Assembly: GCA_002027195.1 (NCBI GenBank)
Contig: MWJO01000052.1
Location: forward strand, 1-54,555
Source: Streptomyces sp. GKU 895
GTDB lineage: Bacteria; Actinomycetota; Actinomycetes; Streptomycetales; Streptomycetaceae
Length of the DNA: 54,555 nucleotides
Direction of reading: 5' to 3'
The notes under the pieces were generated by a model that made no database searches, was not told where the DNA came from, and saw only the letters and a program-made list of their open reading frames with translations. Both the position numbers and the translations under genes were made by a program. Each line of letters begins with the position of its first letter. Position 1 is the first letter of the stretch. Below, piece by piece: positions 37,702 to 46,219 of this stretch.

Positions 37702-38664
37702 TCAGCCCTTGCGGGCCTTGATCTCCTCGGTCAGGGCGGGGACGACGTCGAAGAGGTCGCCGACCACGCCGTAGTCGACCAGGTCGAAGATCGGGGCCTC
37801 GGCGTCCTTGTTGATCGCCACGATCGTCTTCGAGGTCTGCATGCCCGCGCGGTGCTGGATCGCTCCGGAGATGCCGGAGGCGATGTACAGCTGCGGCGAG
37901 ACCGACTTGCCGGTCTGGCCGACCTGGTTGGTGTGCGGGTACCAGCCGGCGTCCACGGCGGCACGCGAGGCGCCGACGGCCGCGCCGAGGGAGTCGGCGA
38001 GCGCCTCGATGATCGCGAAGTTCTCGGCACCGTTGACGCCACGGCCGCCGGAGACGACGATCGCGGCCTCGGTCAGCTCGGGACGGCCGGTCGACTCGCG
38101 CGGGGTGCGCGCGGTGACCTTGGTACCGGTCGCGGCGGCGGAGAAGGTCACGGACAGCGCCTCGACCGCGCCGGCCGCCGGGGCGGCCTCCACGGCGGCC
38201 GAGTTCGGCTTGACCGTGATGACCGGGGTGCCCTTGGAGACACGGGACTTGGTGGTGAAGGAGGCGGCGAACACCGACTGGGTGGCCACCGGGCCCTCGT
38301 CGCCGGCCTCGAGGTCGACGGCGTCGGTGATGATGCCGGAGCCGATGCGCAGCGCCAGACGGGCGGCGATCTCCTTGCCCTCCGCGGAGGACGGGACCAG
38401 CACGGCGGCCGGGGACACGGCCTCGACGGCGGCCTGGAGGGCGTCGACCTTGGGGACGACCAGGTAGTCGGCGTACTCGGCGGCCTCGTGGGTGAGGACC
38501 TTGACCGCGCCGTGCTCGGCGAGGGCGGCGGCGGTGTCACCGGCGCCGTTGCCCAGCGCGACGGCGACGGGCTCGCCGATGCGGCGGGCCAGGGTCAGCA
38601 GCTCCAGGGTGGGCTTGCGGACGGCACCGTCCACGTGGTCGACGTAGACGAGAACTTCAGCCAT
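37702..38664 (-). CDS. etfA: Electron transfer flavoprotein, alpha subunit
   Basis: 320 aa. The C-terminal FAD domain is conserved: GQTGKSVSPQLYIASGISGAIQHRAGM in parts, then TIVAINKDAEAPIF. EtfAB accepts electrons from acyl-CoA dehydrogenases and passes them to the membrane quinone pool. It starts 51 bases after etfB, so it is the second gene of an etfBA operon that ends at a shared hairpin. ATG 38664 follows GGAGAGC. Confidence 0.95.
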   Translation of the reverse strand: MAEVLVYVDHVDGAVRKPTLELLTLARRIGEPVAVALGNGAGDTAAALAEHGAVKVLTHEAAEYADYLVVPKVDALQAAVEAVSPAAVLVPSSAEGKEIAARLALRIGSGIITDAVDLEAGDEGPVATQSVFAASFTTKSRVSKGTPVITVKPNSAAVEAAPAAGAVEALSVTFSAAATGTKVTARTPRESTGRPELTEAAIVVSGGRGVNGAENFAIIEALADSLGAAVGASRAAVDAGWYPHTNQVGQTGKSVSPQLYIASGISGAIQHRAGMQTSKTIVAINKDAEAPIFDLVDYGVVGDLFDVVPALTEEIKARKG

Positions 38665-38715
38665 GGGAATGCTCTCCTGCTTGGATCAGATGAGGGGCGG
38701 TCGGCGAACTCGGGC

Positions 38716-39504
38716 TCAGATGAACTTCTGGCCCGCGAGGAACTCAGCGAGCTGCTTGCCGCCCTCGCCCTCGTCCTTGACGATCGTGCCCGCGGTGCGC
38801 GCCGGACGGGCCGCCGCGGTCTCGACCTTGGTCCAGGCACCCTCGAGACCGACCTCCTCGGCCTCGATCTCAAGGTCCTCCAGGTCCCAGGACTCCACCG
38901 GCTTCTTCTTGGCCGCCATGATGCCCTTGAAGGAGGGGTAACGCGCCTCGCCCGACTGGTCGGTGACGGACACGACGGCCGGCAGGGACGCCTGAAGCTG
39001 CTCGCTCGCGGCGTCGCCGTCCCGGCGGCCCTTGACGGTGCCGTCCTCGACGGAGACCTCGGACAGCAGGGTGACCTGCGGGACGCCCAGACGCTCGGCG
39101 AGCAGCGCCGGGACGATGCCGGCGGTGCCGTCGGTGGAGGCCATGCCGGAGATGACCAGGTCGTAGCCGGCCTTCTCGATCGCCTTCGCGAGCACCAGCG
39201 AGGTGCCGATCGCGTCGGTGCCGTGGAGGTCGTCGTCCTCGACGTGGACGGCCTTGTCGGCGCCCATGGACAGCGCCTTGCGCAGGGCGTCCTTGGCGTC
39301 CTCGGGGCCCACCGTCAGGACGGTGATCTCCACGTCGTCGTCGGAGTTCTCCGAGATCTGCAGCGCCTGCTCGACCGCGTACTCGTCCAGCTCGGAGAGC
39401 AGACCGTCCACGTCGTCCCGGTCGACGGTCAGGTCATCGGCGAAGTGCCGGTCGCCAGTGGCGTCGGGCACGTACTTCACGGTGACAACGATCCTCAAGC
39501 TCAC
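38716..39504 (-). CDS. etfB: Electron transfer flavoprotein, beta subunit
   Basis: 262 aa, the AMP-binding subunit. Signature blocks are RIVVTVKYVPD, LDEYAVEQAL, DLVISGMASTDGTAG and FKGIMAAKKKP. GTG 39504 has AGGAG seven bases upstream. It leads the etfBA operon. A dyad in the leader and a TACT/AGTA dyad further up suggest control, perhaps by a TetR-type fatty-acid regulator. Confidence 0.95.
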   Translation of the reverse strand: MSLRIVVTVKYVPDATGDRHFADDLTVDRDDVDGLLSELDEYAVEQALQISENSDDDVEITVLTVGPEDAKDALRKALSMGADKAVHVEDDDLHGTDAIGTSLVLAKAIEKAGYDLVISGMASTDGTAGIVPALLAERLGVPQVTLLSEVSVEDGTVKGRRDGDAASEQLQASLPAVVSVTDQSGEARYPSFKGIMAAKKKPVESWDLEDLEIEAEEVGLEGAWTKVETAAARPARTAGTIVKDEGEGGKQLAEFLAGQKFI

Positions 39505-39537
39505 GCCGGCTCTCCTACTGCTGCGTCGACATTTGTG

Positions 39538-39559
39538 TGCTGCCTACTTGCAGGCAGCA
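39538..39559 (-). promoter_or_regulatory. Hairpin-forming dyad in etfB leader
   Basis: Perfect arms TGCTGCCT (39538-39545) and AGGCAGCA (39552-39559) with a 6-base spacer, 34 to 55 bases upstream of etfB. It may be an operator or a 5' UTR hairpin. Confidence 0.6.
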
Positions 39560-39615
39560 TAGGCGCCCCAAGCGGCCGATCCCGATCGGGGCGGCCCGCG
39601 CTCCGATCGAAATAT

Positions 39616-39627
39616 TACTCGTCAGTA
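39616..39627 (-). promoter_or_regulatory. TACT/AGTA dyad upstream of etfB
   Basis: TACT and AGTA flank a 4-base centre in an AT-rich patch. The form TTACT-N4-AGTAA is common at TetR-regulated fatty-acid genes (from memory); this copy is imperfect at the ends. Confidence 0.45.
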
Positions 39628-39747
39628 CACCCAGTTCGTTCCCGCTAAGCAAGCGCTTTGAACTGTGACCTTTGCAACGCAGCGTAATCGGAACTCGACG
39701 GTCCCGCAGGGGGAGAGCGGAGGAAAGCCGGCGTGCGCCGCGAGTCG

Positions 39748-40257
39748 TCAGTCGCGCAGTCCGCTGAATCCGCCCTGGTGGTACAGCAGCGGACGGCCGG
39801 GGCCGGCGGGGTCACCGAGGAGCACCTCGGCGAGGACGATCCGGTGGTCGCCCGCGGGCACGCGCGCGACGACGCGGCACACCACCCAGGCCAGGACGTC
39901 GTCGAGGACGGGGACACCCTGGGGCCCCTCGCGCCAGCCGGTGGGCGCGCCGAAGCGGTCGGCGCCGCTGCGGGCGAAGGTGGCGGCCAGCTCCTGCTGG
40001 TGCTCGCCGAGTATGTGGACGCCGACGTGCTCGGTGCCGGATATCGCGGGCCAGCTGGAGGCTCCGGTGCCGATACCGAAGGACAGCATCGGGGGCTCGG
40101 CGGAGACGGAGGTGAGCGAGGTGGCGGTGAAGCCGACCGGGCCGCCCTCACCACGGGCGGTGATCACGGCGACGCCCGCCGCGTGCCGCCGGAAGACGGA
40201 GCGCAGCAGTTCGGGGGAGGCGAGCTGAGGGGTGCGGAGGTCCGGCGTGGCCGTCAT
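39748..40257 (-). CDS. Flavin reductase-like FMN-binding protein
   Basis: 169 aa. It has the flavin-reductase split barrel: RSVFRRHAAGVAVITARG, VGFTATSLTSVSAEPPM and DHRIVLAEVLLGD. It may supply reduced flavin to a monooxygenase, but no partner is next to it. ATG 40257 starts MTATPDLRT; an upstream in-frame start at 40305 lacks an RBS. Confidence 0.88.
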   Translation of the reverse strand: MTATPDLRTPQLASPELLRSVFRRHAAGVAVITARGEGGPVGFTATSLTSVSAEPPMLSFGIGTGASSWPAISGTEHVGVHILGEHQQELAATFARSGADRFGAPTGWREGPQGVPVLDDVLAWVVCRVVARVPAGDHRIVLAEVLLGDPAGPGRPLLYHQGGFSGLRD

Positions 40258-40450
40258 GGGGTCGTCCTTCTGCGAGGTGGGGCGAGCTGGTCCGTGGCTG
40301 CTCAACAGCCCGGACAGCGCGCGCTCGCGGTGCGGGCCAGGTCGACGTGGACCCGCCCGAAGAGAAGGAGTTCCGAAGGCATACGGTCAGGCTGACGATA
40401 GGTGGTACGCCCAGTCAAGTACGTCCCGGCATATGGGAGCTGCCTCACCG

Positions 40451-40864
40451 TCACACGGCCTCGCCGAGGGCCGCGATGACATCCGCCTTGCGCGGCTGCC
40501 CGGTGGCGCGCCGCACCACCCGCCCCTGGGCGTCGAGCACCAGCACGGTCGGCGTCTTGAGGATGTCCAGTTCGCGTACGAGGTCCAGGTGGGCCTCGGC
40601 GTCGATCTCGACGTGGGCGACCCCGGGAACCAGGTCGACGACCTCGCCGAGGACTCTCCGGGTGGCCCGGCAGGGCGCGCAGAAGGCGCTGGAGAACTGG
40701 ACGAGGGTGGCCCGCTCCCCCAACTCCGCGCCCAGCTCGGCCGAGCCGAGCCGCTTGTCGTCGTCGCGCCCGCGCACCCGTACTCTCCCGCTCCGCTGCC
40801 TGTGCAGCACTCCGTAGGCGCTCGCCGCAGCGAGCACCACGACACACACCACGACTCCGGTCAT
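40451..40864 (-). CDS. Membrane-anchored thioredoxin-fold protein
   Basis: 137 aa. It starts MTGVVVCVVVLAAASAYGV, an N-terminal membrane anchor. The thioredoxin fold carries the active site FSSAFCAPCRATRRVL (CAPC) and cis-Pro block LKTPTVLVLDA. It diverges from a DUF4395 membrane protein, and the two are repeatedly found together in actinobacteria; a sulfur or disulfide relay at the membrane is the usual proposal. The exact partner is inference. Confidence 0.88.
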   Translation of the reverse strand: MTGVVVCVVVLAAASAYGVLHRQRSGRVRVRGRDDDKRLGSAELGAELGERATLVQFSSAFCAPCRATRRVLGEVVDLVPGVAHVEIDAEAHLDLVRELDILKTPTVLVLDAQGRVVRRATGQPRKADVIAALGEAV

Positions 40865-40915
40865 CACCCAGCTCCAGCGTTCACGAGACTGCAAAGATTC
40901 CCGACTCCACGCACG

Positions 40916-40940
40916 GCATTCCTTGCGGAATGCTTCATTC
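40916..40940. promoter_or_regulatory. Iterated GGAATG half-sites between thioredoxin and DUF4395 genes
   Basis: GCATTCC (40916-40922) and GGAATGC (40927-40933) form a perfect dyad. GAATG (40928-40932) pairs again with CATTC (40936-40940), directly before the ATG. Three half-sites in 25 bases suggest one regulator binding in series. Confidence 0.65.
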
Positions 40941-41357
40941 ATGGACATCGACGTGAGGGGACCGCGCTTCGGGGCGGCCGTGACGACCCTAGTACTGGCG
41001 GTCGTGCTGATCACCGGCAGTGTGTGGCTCCTGGCCTGGCAGACCCTGGCGTTCGCACTGGGGGCCGCGGGCGGCGTGGGGCGTTCGCCGTACGGCTGGC
41101 TGTTCCGGAAGGTCGTGCGCCCCCGCATCGGTCCGCCGACCGAGTTCGAGGCGCCCGAACCGCCGCGGTTCGCGCAGGCGGTGGGCCTGGCCTTCGCGGT
41201 CGTGGGGCTGATCGGGTACGGCGTCGGACCGCAGTGGCTGGGGCTCGCCGCGACGGGGGCCGCGCTCGCGGCCGCGTTCCTGAACTCCGCGTTCGGGTAC
41301 TGCCTGGGGTGCGAGATGTACCTGCTCGTGCGGCGCGTGACCGTACGCGCGCAGTAA
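40941..41357 (+). CDS. DUF4395 integral membrane protein
   Basis: 138 aa with about four helices. The last helix holds a Cys pair in SAFGYCLGCEMYLL, the feature of DUF4395. ATG 40941 is chosen because the upstream dyads end right there; an in-frame start at 40923 lies inside the palindrome. The Cys pair may exchange disulfides with the divergent thioredoxin (inference). Confidence 0.88.
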   Translation: MDIDVRGPRFGAAVTTLVLAVVLITGSVWLLAWQTLAFALGAAGGVGRSPYGWLFRKVVRPRIGPPTEFEAPEPPRFAQAVGLAFAVVGLIGYGVGPQWLGLAATGAALAAAFLNSAFGYCLGCEMYLLVRRVTVRAQ

Positions 41358-41468
41358 AGGCGACGTAAAAGCACGAGGTGGATCAAGGCGCCGACGTGAC
41401 AAGGATCTCGCCGTTCGCGGGCACGAGGACTGGCCCCCCGCCCGTTCTTGGGGCACGATCTGCGAGAT

Positions 41469-41495
41469 ACCGTAAACCTACGGTGTCGTAACTTT
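41469..41495 (+). promoter_or_regulatory. Dyad upstream of plsC-like gene
   Basis: ACCGTA/TACGGT (41469-41484) overlaps an imperfect dyad AAACCTACG/CGTAACTTT (41474-41495). CCTACGG half-sites recur upstream of fatty-acid and lipid genes in Streptomyces (from memory). It lies 52 to 78 bases before the start codon. Confidence 0.5.
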
Positions 41496-41546
41496 CCCGC
41501 CGGGAACCCCCTTTCCCAGGCAGAGAAGGAAGGGTCCACCCCGTCC

Positions 41547-42275
41547 ATGGCAGAGCTTGTCTACCGACCCGTCGTCGGCCTCGCCCGCACGCTGTTCAAG
41601 GTGTGGGACCTGAAGATCGACTGCAAGGGTTCGGAGAACATCCCGCGCTCTGGCGGCGCCGTGCTGGTGAGCAATCACATCAGCTACCTGGACTTCGTCT
41701 TCGACGGGCTGGCCGCACTGCCCCAGAAGCGTCTCGTGCGCTTCATGGCCAAGGAGTCCGTGTTCCGGCACCGGATCTCCGGTCCCCTGATGCGCGGGAT
41801 GAAGCACATCCCCGTGGACCGCAAGCAGGGCGAAGCGGCCTACCAGCACGCGCTGCAGTCGCTGCGCGCCGGTGAGATCGTCGGGGTCTTCCCCGAGGCC
41901 ACGATCTCGCAGTCGTTCACGCTCAAGACCTTCAAGTCGGGTGCCGCGCGCCTGGCTCAGGAGGCGGGCGTGCCGCTGATCCCGATGGCGCTGTGGGGCA
42001 CGCAGCGACTGTGGACCAAGGGCCACCCGCGCAATTTCAAGCGCAGCCACACCCCGATCACGATCCGGGTCGGCGAGCCGGTCGAGGCGCCCAAGGACAA
42101 GTACGCGGGCGCGATCACCCGTCAGCTGCGCGAGCGCGTCCAGGAGCTCCTGGAGGCCGCCCAGCGCGCCTACCCGGTCCGCCCCAAGGACGCCGACGAC
42201 ACCTGGTGGATGCCCGCCCACCTCGGCGGCACGGCGCCCACCCCGGAAGAGGTCAAGGCCGCCGAGGCCCGCTGA
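41547..42275 (+). CDS. 1-acyl-sn-glycerol-3-phosphate acyltransferase-like (PlsC family)
   Basis: 242 aa. Acyltransferase motifs: NHISYLDFVFD (His-x4-Asp), GMKHIPVDR, FPEATIS and IPMALWGTQRLW. A Lys-Arg-rich tail ends in WWMPAHLGG. It acylates lysophosphatidate or a similar acceptor at the membrane. ATG 41547 lies about 11 bases after GGAAGGG. A lipid-type dyad upstream fits a membrane-lipid role. Confidence 0.92.
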   Translation: MAELVYRPVVGLARTLFKVWDLKIDCKGSENIPRSGGAVLVSNHISYLDFVFDGLAALPQKRLVRFMAKESVFRHRISGPLMRGMKHIPVDRKQGEAAYQHALQSLRAGEIVGVFPEATISQSFTLKTFKSGAARLAQEAGVPLIPMALWGTQRLWTKGHPRNFKRSHTPITIRVGEPVEAPKDKYAGAITRQLRERVQELLEAAQRAYPVRPKDADDTWWMPAHLGGTAPTPEEVKAAEAR

Positions 42276-42366
42276 CCTCCCGAGATCACCGACCCGCGCC
42301 GCCGGCTCCGCCGCCCGACCGATAGGGTCCCGCCCGTAAACGGGTGGACTGCTACGGGGGCAAGGA

Positions 42367-43392
42367 ATGCGGCGCTGGGTCAAGGTGTCGGTGTCGGCTG
42401 CGGTCGTGCTGGGGTTGGGCGGCTGGATCGCCACCCCGTACGCACAGGACTGGTGGCTGCTGCGCACGGCCTGCGACGGCGCGTTGCCGGTCGACGCGGT
42501 CCGTGAACTCGGGCGCGACGGGGACCACTTCAAGGACGCGGAATCCGCGACCCACGAGGAACTCGGCGACTACGTCTGCTCCCTCGGCTTCGACGGCGAC
42601 GACGTGCGTGACGACCGGCTGCTGGCGACCGAGGCGTACACCCGGCGGGACGACGTGGACCGGGAGTTCATGACGGTCCTGTCCGAGTCCGGGTTCGACC
42701 GCGTGGGCCCGATGGCGGACGGACTGCCCGGCTACATCGACAAGTACGGCGCCCTCCAGTTCCTCCTCCCCTGCCCGGAGTTGGGCAGGGACGACGAGGG
42801 ACGGCAGCGCAAGCTGCTGGTCCGCACCTGGCTCGGCCGGGACACCCTGCGGGCCACCCCCGCCGCCTACGAGACGGCGGTGGCGCTCACCAACTCCGCC
42901 TCCGACCGCCTGGGTTGTGGCGCCGAGCCGCTCGAGGCGCCCGGCGGGGACGCCGCGCCGGTGGATCCGCAGGAGGACCCGAAGACGGTGCCGCTCGCCG
43001 ACGCGGGTGACACGGCGTGCGGGTGGGCGCTCAAGTCCGGCGGGCTCGAGGCCGCGCAGTGGCGGGTGGCGGTGCTCATGAACGACGCGGGCCCGGTGGG
43101 GCGTTGCGACCTGTACGCGCGGGACGCCGACTCCGGCGAGTGGGAACCCCGGCTGTGGTTCGCCGCCTGGTACGGCGACTGGAGCAACCGTCTGCTCGCC
43201 GAGCAGCGACGGCACGACCCCGACTCCCGTACGGCGACCGCCCGTTGCGACGGCGAGGCCGCCAACTTCGCGCTCAGCGCCGGCAAGGACGTCCCCGGCG
43301 TCGACGAGACCGGGCAGCGCAAGCTCTTCGCGGCCTTCACCGAGACGCAGACCGCGCGGCGGGACTGCAAGGAACTGCGCCTCGGCGACTGA
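42367..43392 (+). CDS. Exported or membrane-anchored protein of unknown function
   Basis: 341 aa. MRRWVKVSVSAAVVLGLGGWIATPYA is split here as head and anchor: MRRWVK, then a single hydrophobic helix. The outside domain has six or more Cys (for example YVCSLGF, LPCPELG, RLGCGAEP, TACGWAL, GRCDLYA, ARCDGEA), so disulfides are likely. A TAGGGT -10-like hexamer lies at 42323. It ends 13 bases from the converging gene at 43406. I do not recognise a family, though it is of a common Streptomyces type. Confidence 0.78.
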   Translation: MRRWVKVSVSAAVVLGLGGWIATPYAQDWWLLRTACDGALPVDAVRELGRDGDHFKDAESATHEELGDYVCSLGFDGDDVRDDRLLATEAYTRRDDVDREFMTVLSESGFDRVGPMADGLPGYIDKYGALQFLLPCPELGRDDEGRQRKLLVRTWLGRDTLRATPAAYETAVALTNSASDRLGCGAEPLEAPGGDAAPVDPQEDPKTVPLADAGDTACGWALKSGGLEAAQWRVAVLMNDAGPVGRCDLYARDADSGEWEPRLWFAAWYGDWSNRLLAEQRRHDPDSRTATARCDGEAANFALSAGKDVPGVDETGQRKLFAAFTETQTARRDCKELRLGD

Positions 43393-43405
43393 CCCCCGTC
43401 CCCGT

Positions 43406-44634
43406 TCAGTACGAGGTCAGCCAGAGCGCTCTGACGTACCGGTCGTCGATCAACTGCCGTAGCTGCGTCGCGCGTTCCGTCGGCACCTTGCGCGCCGTCG
43501 CCCAGGCGTCGAGGACGGCGAACAGCTGGTGCCGCCCGTCCGCCAGGTCACCGCTCAGCGGTCCGGAGACCGGCCGCTCGGCGATGTCCCCCATGACCGG
43601 CCGGCTGCTCACCTGACGCGTGGCCGCCTGATAGGCGCCGCGCGTGTGCTCTCGCACGGCCTTGTCGAAGGCGGCGAGGTCGGGGATCGTGCCGTCCCTG
43701 GCGTACCGCGCCCGGTGGTTCATGAGGCTGCCGATGCGGTCGGTGAGGTGTTCCAGGTCGATGTCGGCCCACGTCGTGGTCGACTTCGGGCTGCCGTCCT
43801 TCTCCTTGCCCGGCCGGTAGTCGGGGTCGGCGCCGTCACGGGTGAGGCGTTCGAGGTAGTAGGCGAAGTACGCGCGCTCGGCGTCGTAGAGGATCGCGAA
43901 CGCCTGGGTCCTTGGCGAGTTCGCCGACCAGGGCCTCCGGGTCCGCCCGTACGTCGGAGTAGGGCTGGGTGTGCTCGAAGTCGGCGTGGGCCTCGTGCGG
44001 AGCCAGGAAGCGGCCGTACGTCGTCCAGCCGGTGTCGTCCGGAGCGGCGGCCACGGCGTCCACCGCCGGGCTGTACGCGTCGCGGTCGGGGCTCAGGAAG
44101 CGGTTGGCGTCGACCACGTACTCGGCGAGGACGCGGGCCACGCCGGGCGCCGCGCCGCTGGGCACGGCGTCGTCGTCGAACGCGGCGACCACGGCGTACG
44201 CGGCACGGGCCTGGGCGAGCGTGTGCGGCTTGCCCCGGGCCGTGGCCCGGGTGGCGGCGTCGACGACCAGTCCGAGCACCGCGCCGCCGGTCGCCGCAGG
44301 GGTTCTCGTGGATCAGCAGCTCGCGCACGGCGTCGTAGCGGGACAGGTCCTCACCGGGGTCGAGCGCGCGGGTGGCGGCGGCCGGGCTCTTCGCGAGGGC
44401 GCGGGTCGAGGCCGGGATCTCCTGGCAGGGAGCGTCGTCGCCGGAGTCCGCGAGGACGATCGGTACGGTCGTGGCGGTCGCGAGCAGGGCCAGCGCCACC
44501 GCCGAGGTGAGCAGCCAGTGCTTCCTCAGCCGGGCGAGGGGCCGCGTGGACTGCGTGTCGGTGTCGGTGTCGGTGAGCGGCACCGGCTGCTCGTCGGTGC
44601 CGGTGCTGTTCTCTTGTGTTCCCCCGTCATGCAT
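43406..44634 (-). CDS. Membrane-anchored protein of unknown function, two frameshifts
   Basis: About 408 aa. The N-terminus is Thr/Asp-rich (LTDTDTDTQSTRPLARL), then one membrane helix (WLLTSAVALALLATATTVPIV) and an outside helical domain. Breaks near 44280-44292 and 43906-43912 separate three frames. Corrected joins are HENPCGD to VLGLVVDAATRA and GELAKDP to AFAILYDAERAYFAYYL. Two Cys in APCQEIP and ENPCGD could pair. No family recognised. Confidence 0.7.
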
Positions 44635-44660
44635 ACGGGGAGGTTAACGACCGCGACGGA

Positions 44661-45365
44661 TCAGCCGCGCACCGGGGCGGCGGCGTGCACCTCGATATGC
44701 GCCCCGGGGCTGAACTTCTCCAGCAGCTCGGCGAGTTCGGCGCCCGCCCGCTCGACCTCGGCGACCGGCATCGGGGCGAGGCTCTCCAGCAGGAAGATCC
44801 CGGAGACGGTGTCCTCGGTGAGCCGGGTGCGCGGTCCCTGGCGCCAGTTCCAGCGGCGGCAGGTGACCCCCAGCTCGTCGCGCCACACCACCTCACCGGC
44901 GTCGGGATGCTCGACGACCTCCTCACCTCCGGCCATGGTCACGAAGTCCTCGTCACCGCCGGCCCGCACGAGCCGCATCCCGCCCTGGATACGGTCGATG
45001 TCCTCACCGCCGACCGGGATCAGGTGAGCGACGCTGATGGCGTTGTAGAGGTCGACGAGCAGGTTGATCCGGGGCAGTCCGCCGTCCGCCAGCGCCCTCT
45101 TGGCCAGCGCCTCCGCGGAGTTGCGGGTCCGTGACGGCTTCGACCCGAACGCCGTGTACACGTCGCGCCAGGCCTTCATGTGCGGGTCCTCGTGCGGGGC
45201 GCGGCCGTCCAGGCGTACGGCGAGACGGCGGGCCGCGTCGTCGAGGAGCGCCGAACTGGCCTCGGTGCTCGGGCCGTTGACGAGACCGTGGGCCTCGATC
45301 GCGACGTGTGTGAAGCCGGGCGCGAGGGCGCGGACCTCGTCGGACACGGTGAGGGAGAAGGTCAT
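44661..45365 (-). CDS. B3/4 (tRNA-synthetase editing-like) domain protein
   Basis: 234 aa. The B3/4 domain of phenylalanyl-tRNA synthetase beta is recognisable: HMKAWRDVYTAFGSKPSRTRNS, GLPRINLLVDLYNAISVAHLIPVGGEDIDRIQG in parts, and DTVSGIFLLESL. Free-standing copies are thought to bind tRNA or amino-acyl groups; here the role is unknown. It lies eight bases after a transglutaminase-like gene on the same strand, so they form an operon. Confidence 0.88.
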   Translation of the reverse strand: MTFSLTVSDEVRALAPGFTHVAIEAHGLVNGPSTEASSALLDDAARRLAVRLDGRAPHEDPHMKAWRDVYTAFGSKPSRTRNSAEALAKRALADGGLPRINLLVDLYNAISVAHLIPVGGEDIDRIQGGMRLVRAGGDEDFVTMAGGEEVVEHPDAGEVVWRDELGVTCRRWNWRQGPRTRLTEDTVSGIFLLESLAPMPVAEVERAGAELAELLEKFSPGAHIEVHAAAPVRG

Positions 45366-45373
45366 CGCCTGCC

Positions 45374-45967
45374 TCAGAGTTCGGTCGGGAGCGTCTTCCA
45401 CAGGTGGGGCCGGTCGGGCGCGGCTTTGAGGACGCTCAGGACGGCCGGGTGAGGTTCAGCATACAGGACTGGATAGTCCACCTCATTGGACTCAGGTTCG
45501 GGCACCCAGGCCAGCCGCTCACCGTCGAGGGAGAACTGCGCGTCCACGCCGGGCTTGTTTCCGCGCGGGTCCTGCCGATGCCAGGCCCCGGTGAACCGCA
45601 CGGCGACGAGTCCGTGCACGGCATGCCCACTGCCGTCGTCGTGCGCCAGGCGCTGGTAGCACAGGGCCGTCGGGATGTCCTCGGCCCGCAACAGGGCCGC
45701 CAGGGCATGGGACTTGGCGTAGCAGATGCCGGTGCCCTGCCCCAGCACGTCGGAGGCCCGCCAGGTGACGCGCAGGTCGCCGCTGTCGCCGGAGTGGGGA
45801 ATGGTGTCGCGCACGAACTCGAAGGCCAGCCGCGCATAGGCATACGAGTCCACGGCCTGCCGGGCGAGCCGGGCGGCCGTGTCCCGCACGACGGGGTGGT
45901 CGTGGTCGATGACCTCGTCGGCGGCGAGATAAGCGGACAGGTCAGGGGTGTTCTGGATCAGCTCCAT
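45374..45967 (-). CDS. Transglutaminase-like cysteine protease-fold protein
   Basis: 197 aa. Catalytic residues: Cys in GTGICYAKSHAL, His in GHAVHGLVAV, Asp in WHRQDPRGN. No signal peptide, so cytosolic. ATG 45967 has no strong RBS. It is first in a two-gene operon with the B3/4 protein. The promoter region is AT-rich with a 14-bp-arm palindrome. Confidence 0.9.
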   Translation of the reverse strand: MELIQNTPDLSAYLAADEVIDHDHPVVRDTAARLARQAVDSYAYARLAFEFVRDTIPHSGDSGDLRVTWRASDVLGQGTGICYAKSHALAALLRAEDIPTALCYQRLAHDDGSGHAVHGLVAVRFTGAWHRQDPRGNKPGVDAQFSLDGERLAWVPEPESNEVDYPVLYAEPHPAVLSVLKAAPDRPHLWKTLPTEL

Positions 45968-45984
45968 GGCCGCAGAGCATAGGA

Positions 45985-46026
45985 ATGCGATCACCCGGTG
46001 GTCAATTGTTTTCCGGTTGATCGCAT
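45985..46026 (-). promoter_or_regulatory. Long palindrome upstream of transglutaminase/B3-4 operon
   Basis: Arms 45985-45998 and 46013-46026 pair at 13 of 14 positions around a 14-base AT-rich centre; the outer 9 bp (ATGCGATCA/TGATCGCAT) are perfect. A small GCAT/ATGC dyad follows at 46023. It is a strong operator candidate (Lrp/AsnC or similar). Confidence 0.7.
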
Positions 46027-46206
46027 ATTTATGCATCCAGAGGAGGCCGTCAGGAAGGCGGCAGCCTGCCGCGCCGTCTCCGGGGACAGATGGACGAGAA
46101 GGCCGGGCGACTCGTAGAGGTCGTGCATCGGACCGAAGTCCTTCGAGAGGGGCTCCGCGATCCCCGCCTCCCACTCCGCCCGAAAGACCTCCCCATGGCG
46201 CCCGGC
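45991..46206 (-). pseudogene. Coding-like fragment without a start
   Basis: One minus-strand frame reads GRHGEVFRAEWEAGIAEPLS, then FGPMHDLYESPGLLVHLSPE and TARQAAAFLTASS, with normal high-GC third positions, then drifts into AT-rich codons and stops at 45991. No start codon fits upstream before the threonine aldolase stop at 46220. It looks like the 3' remnant of a lost gene. An internal ATG (about 46128) would give 46 residues. I do not recognise it. Confidence 0.4.
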
Positions 46207-46219
46207 CTTAATATGCCGA

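Noticed and set aside
37852..39648. 598-codon plus-strand open frame over etfBA
   Set aside because: Antisense shadow of two well-conserved ETF genes.
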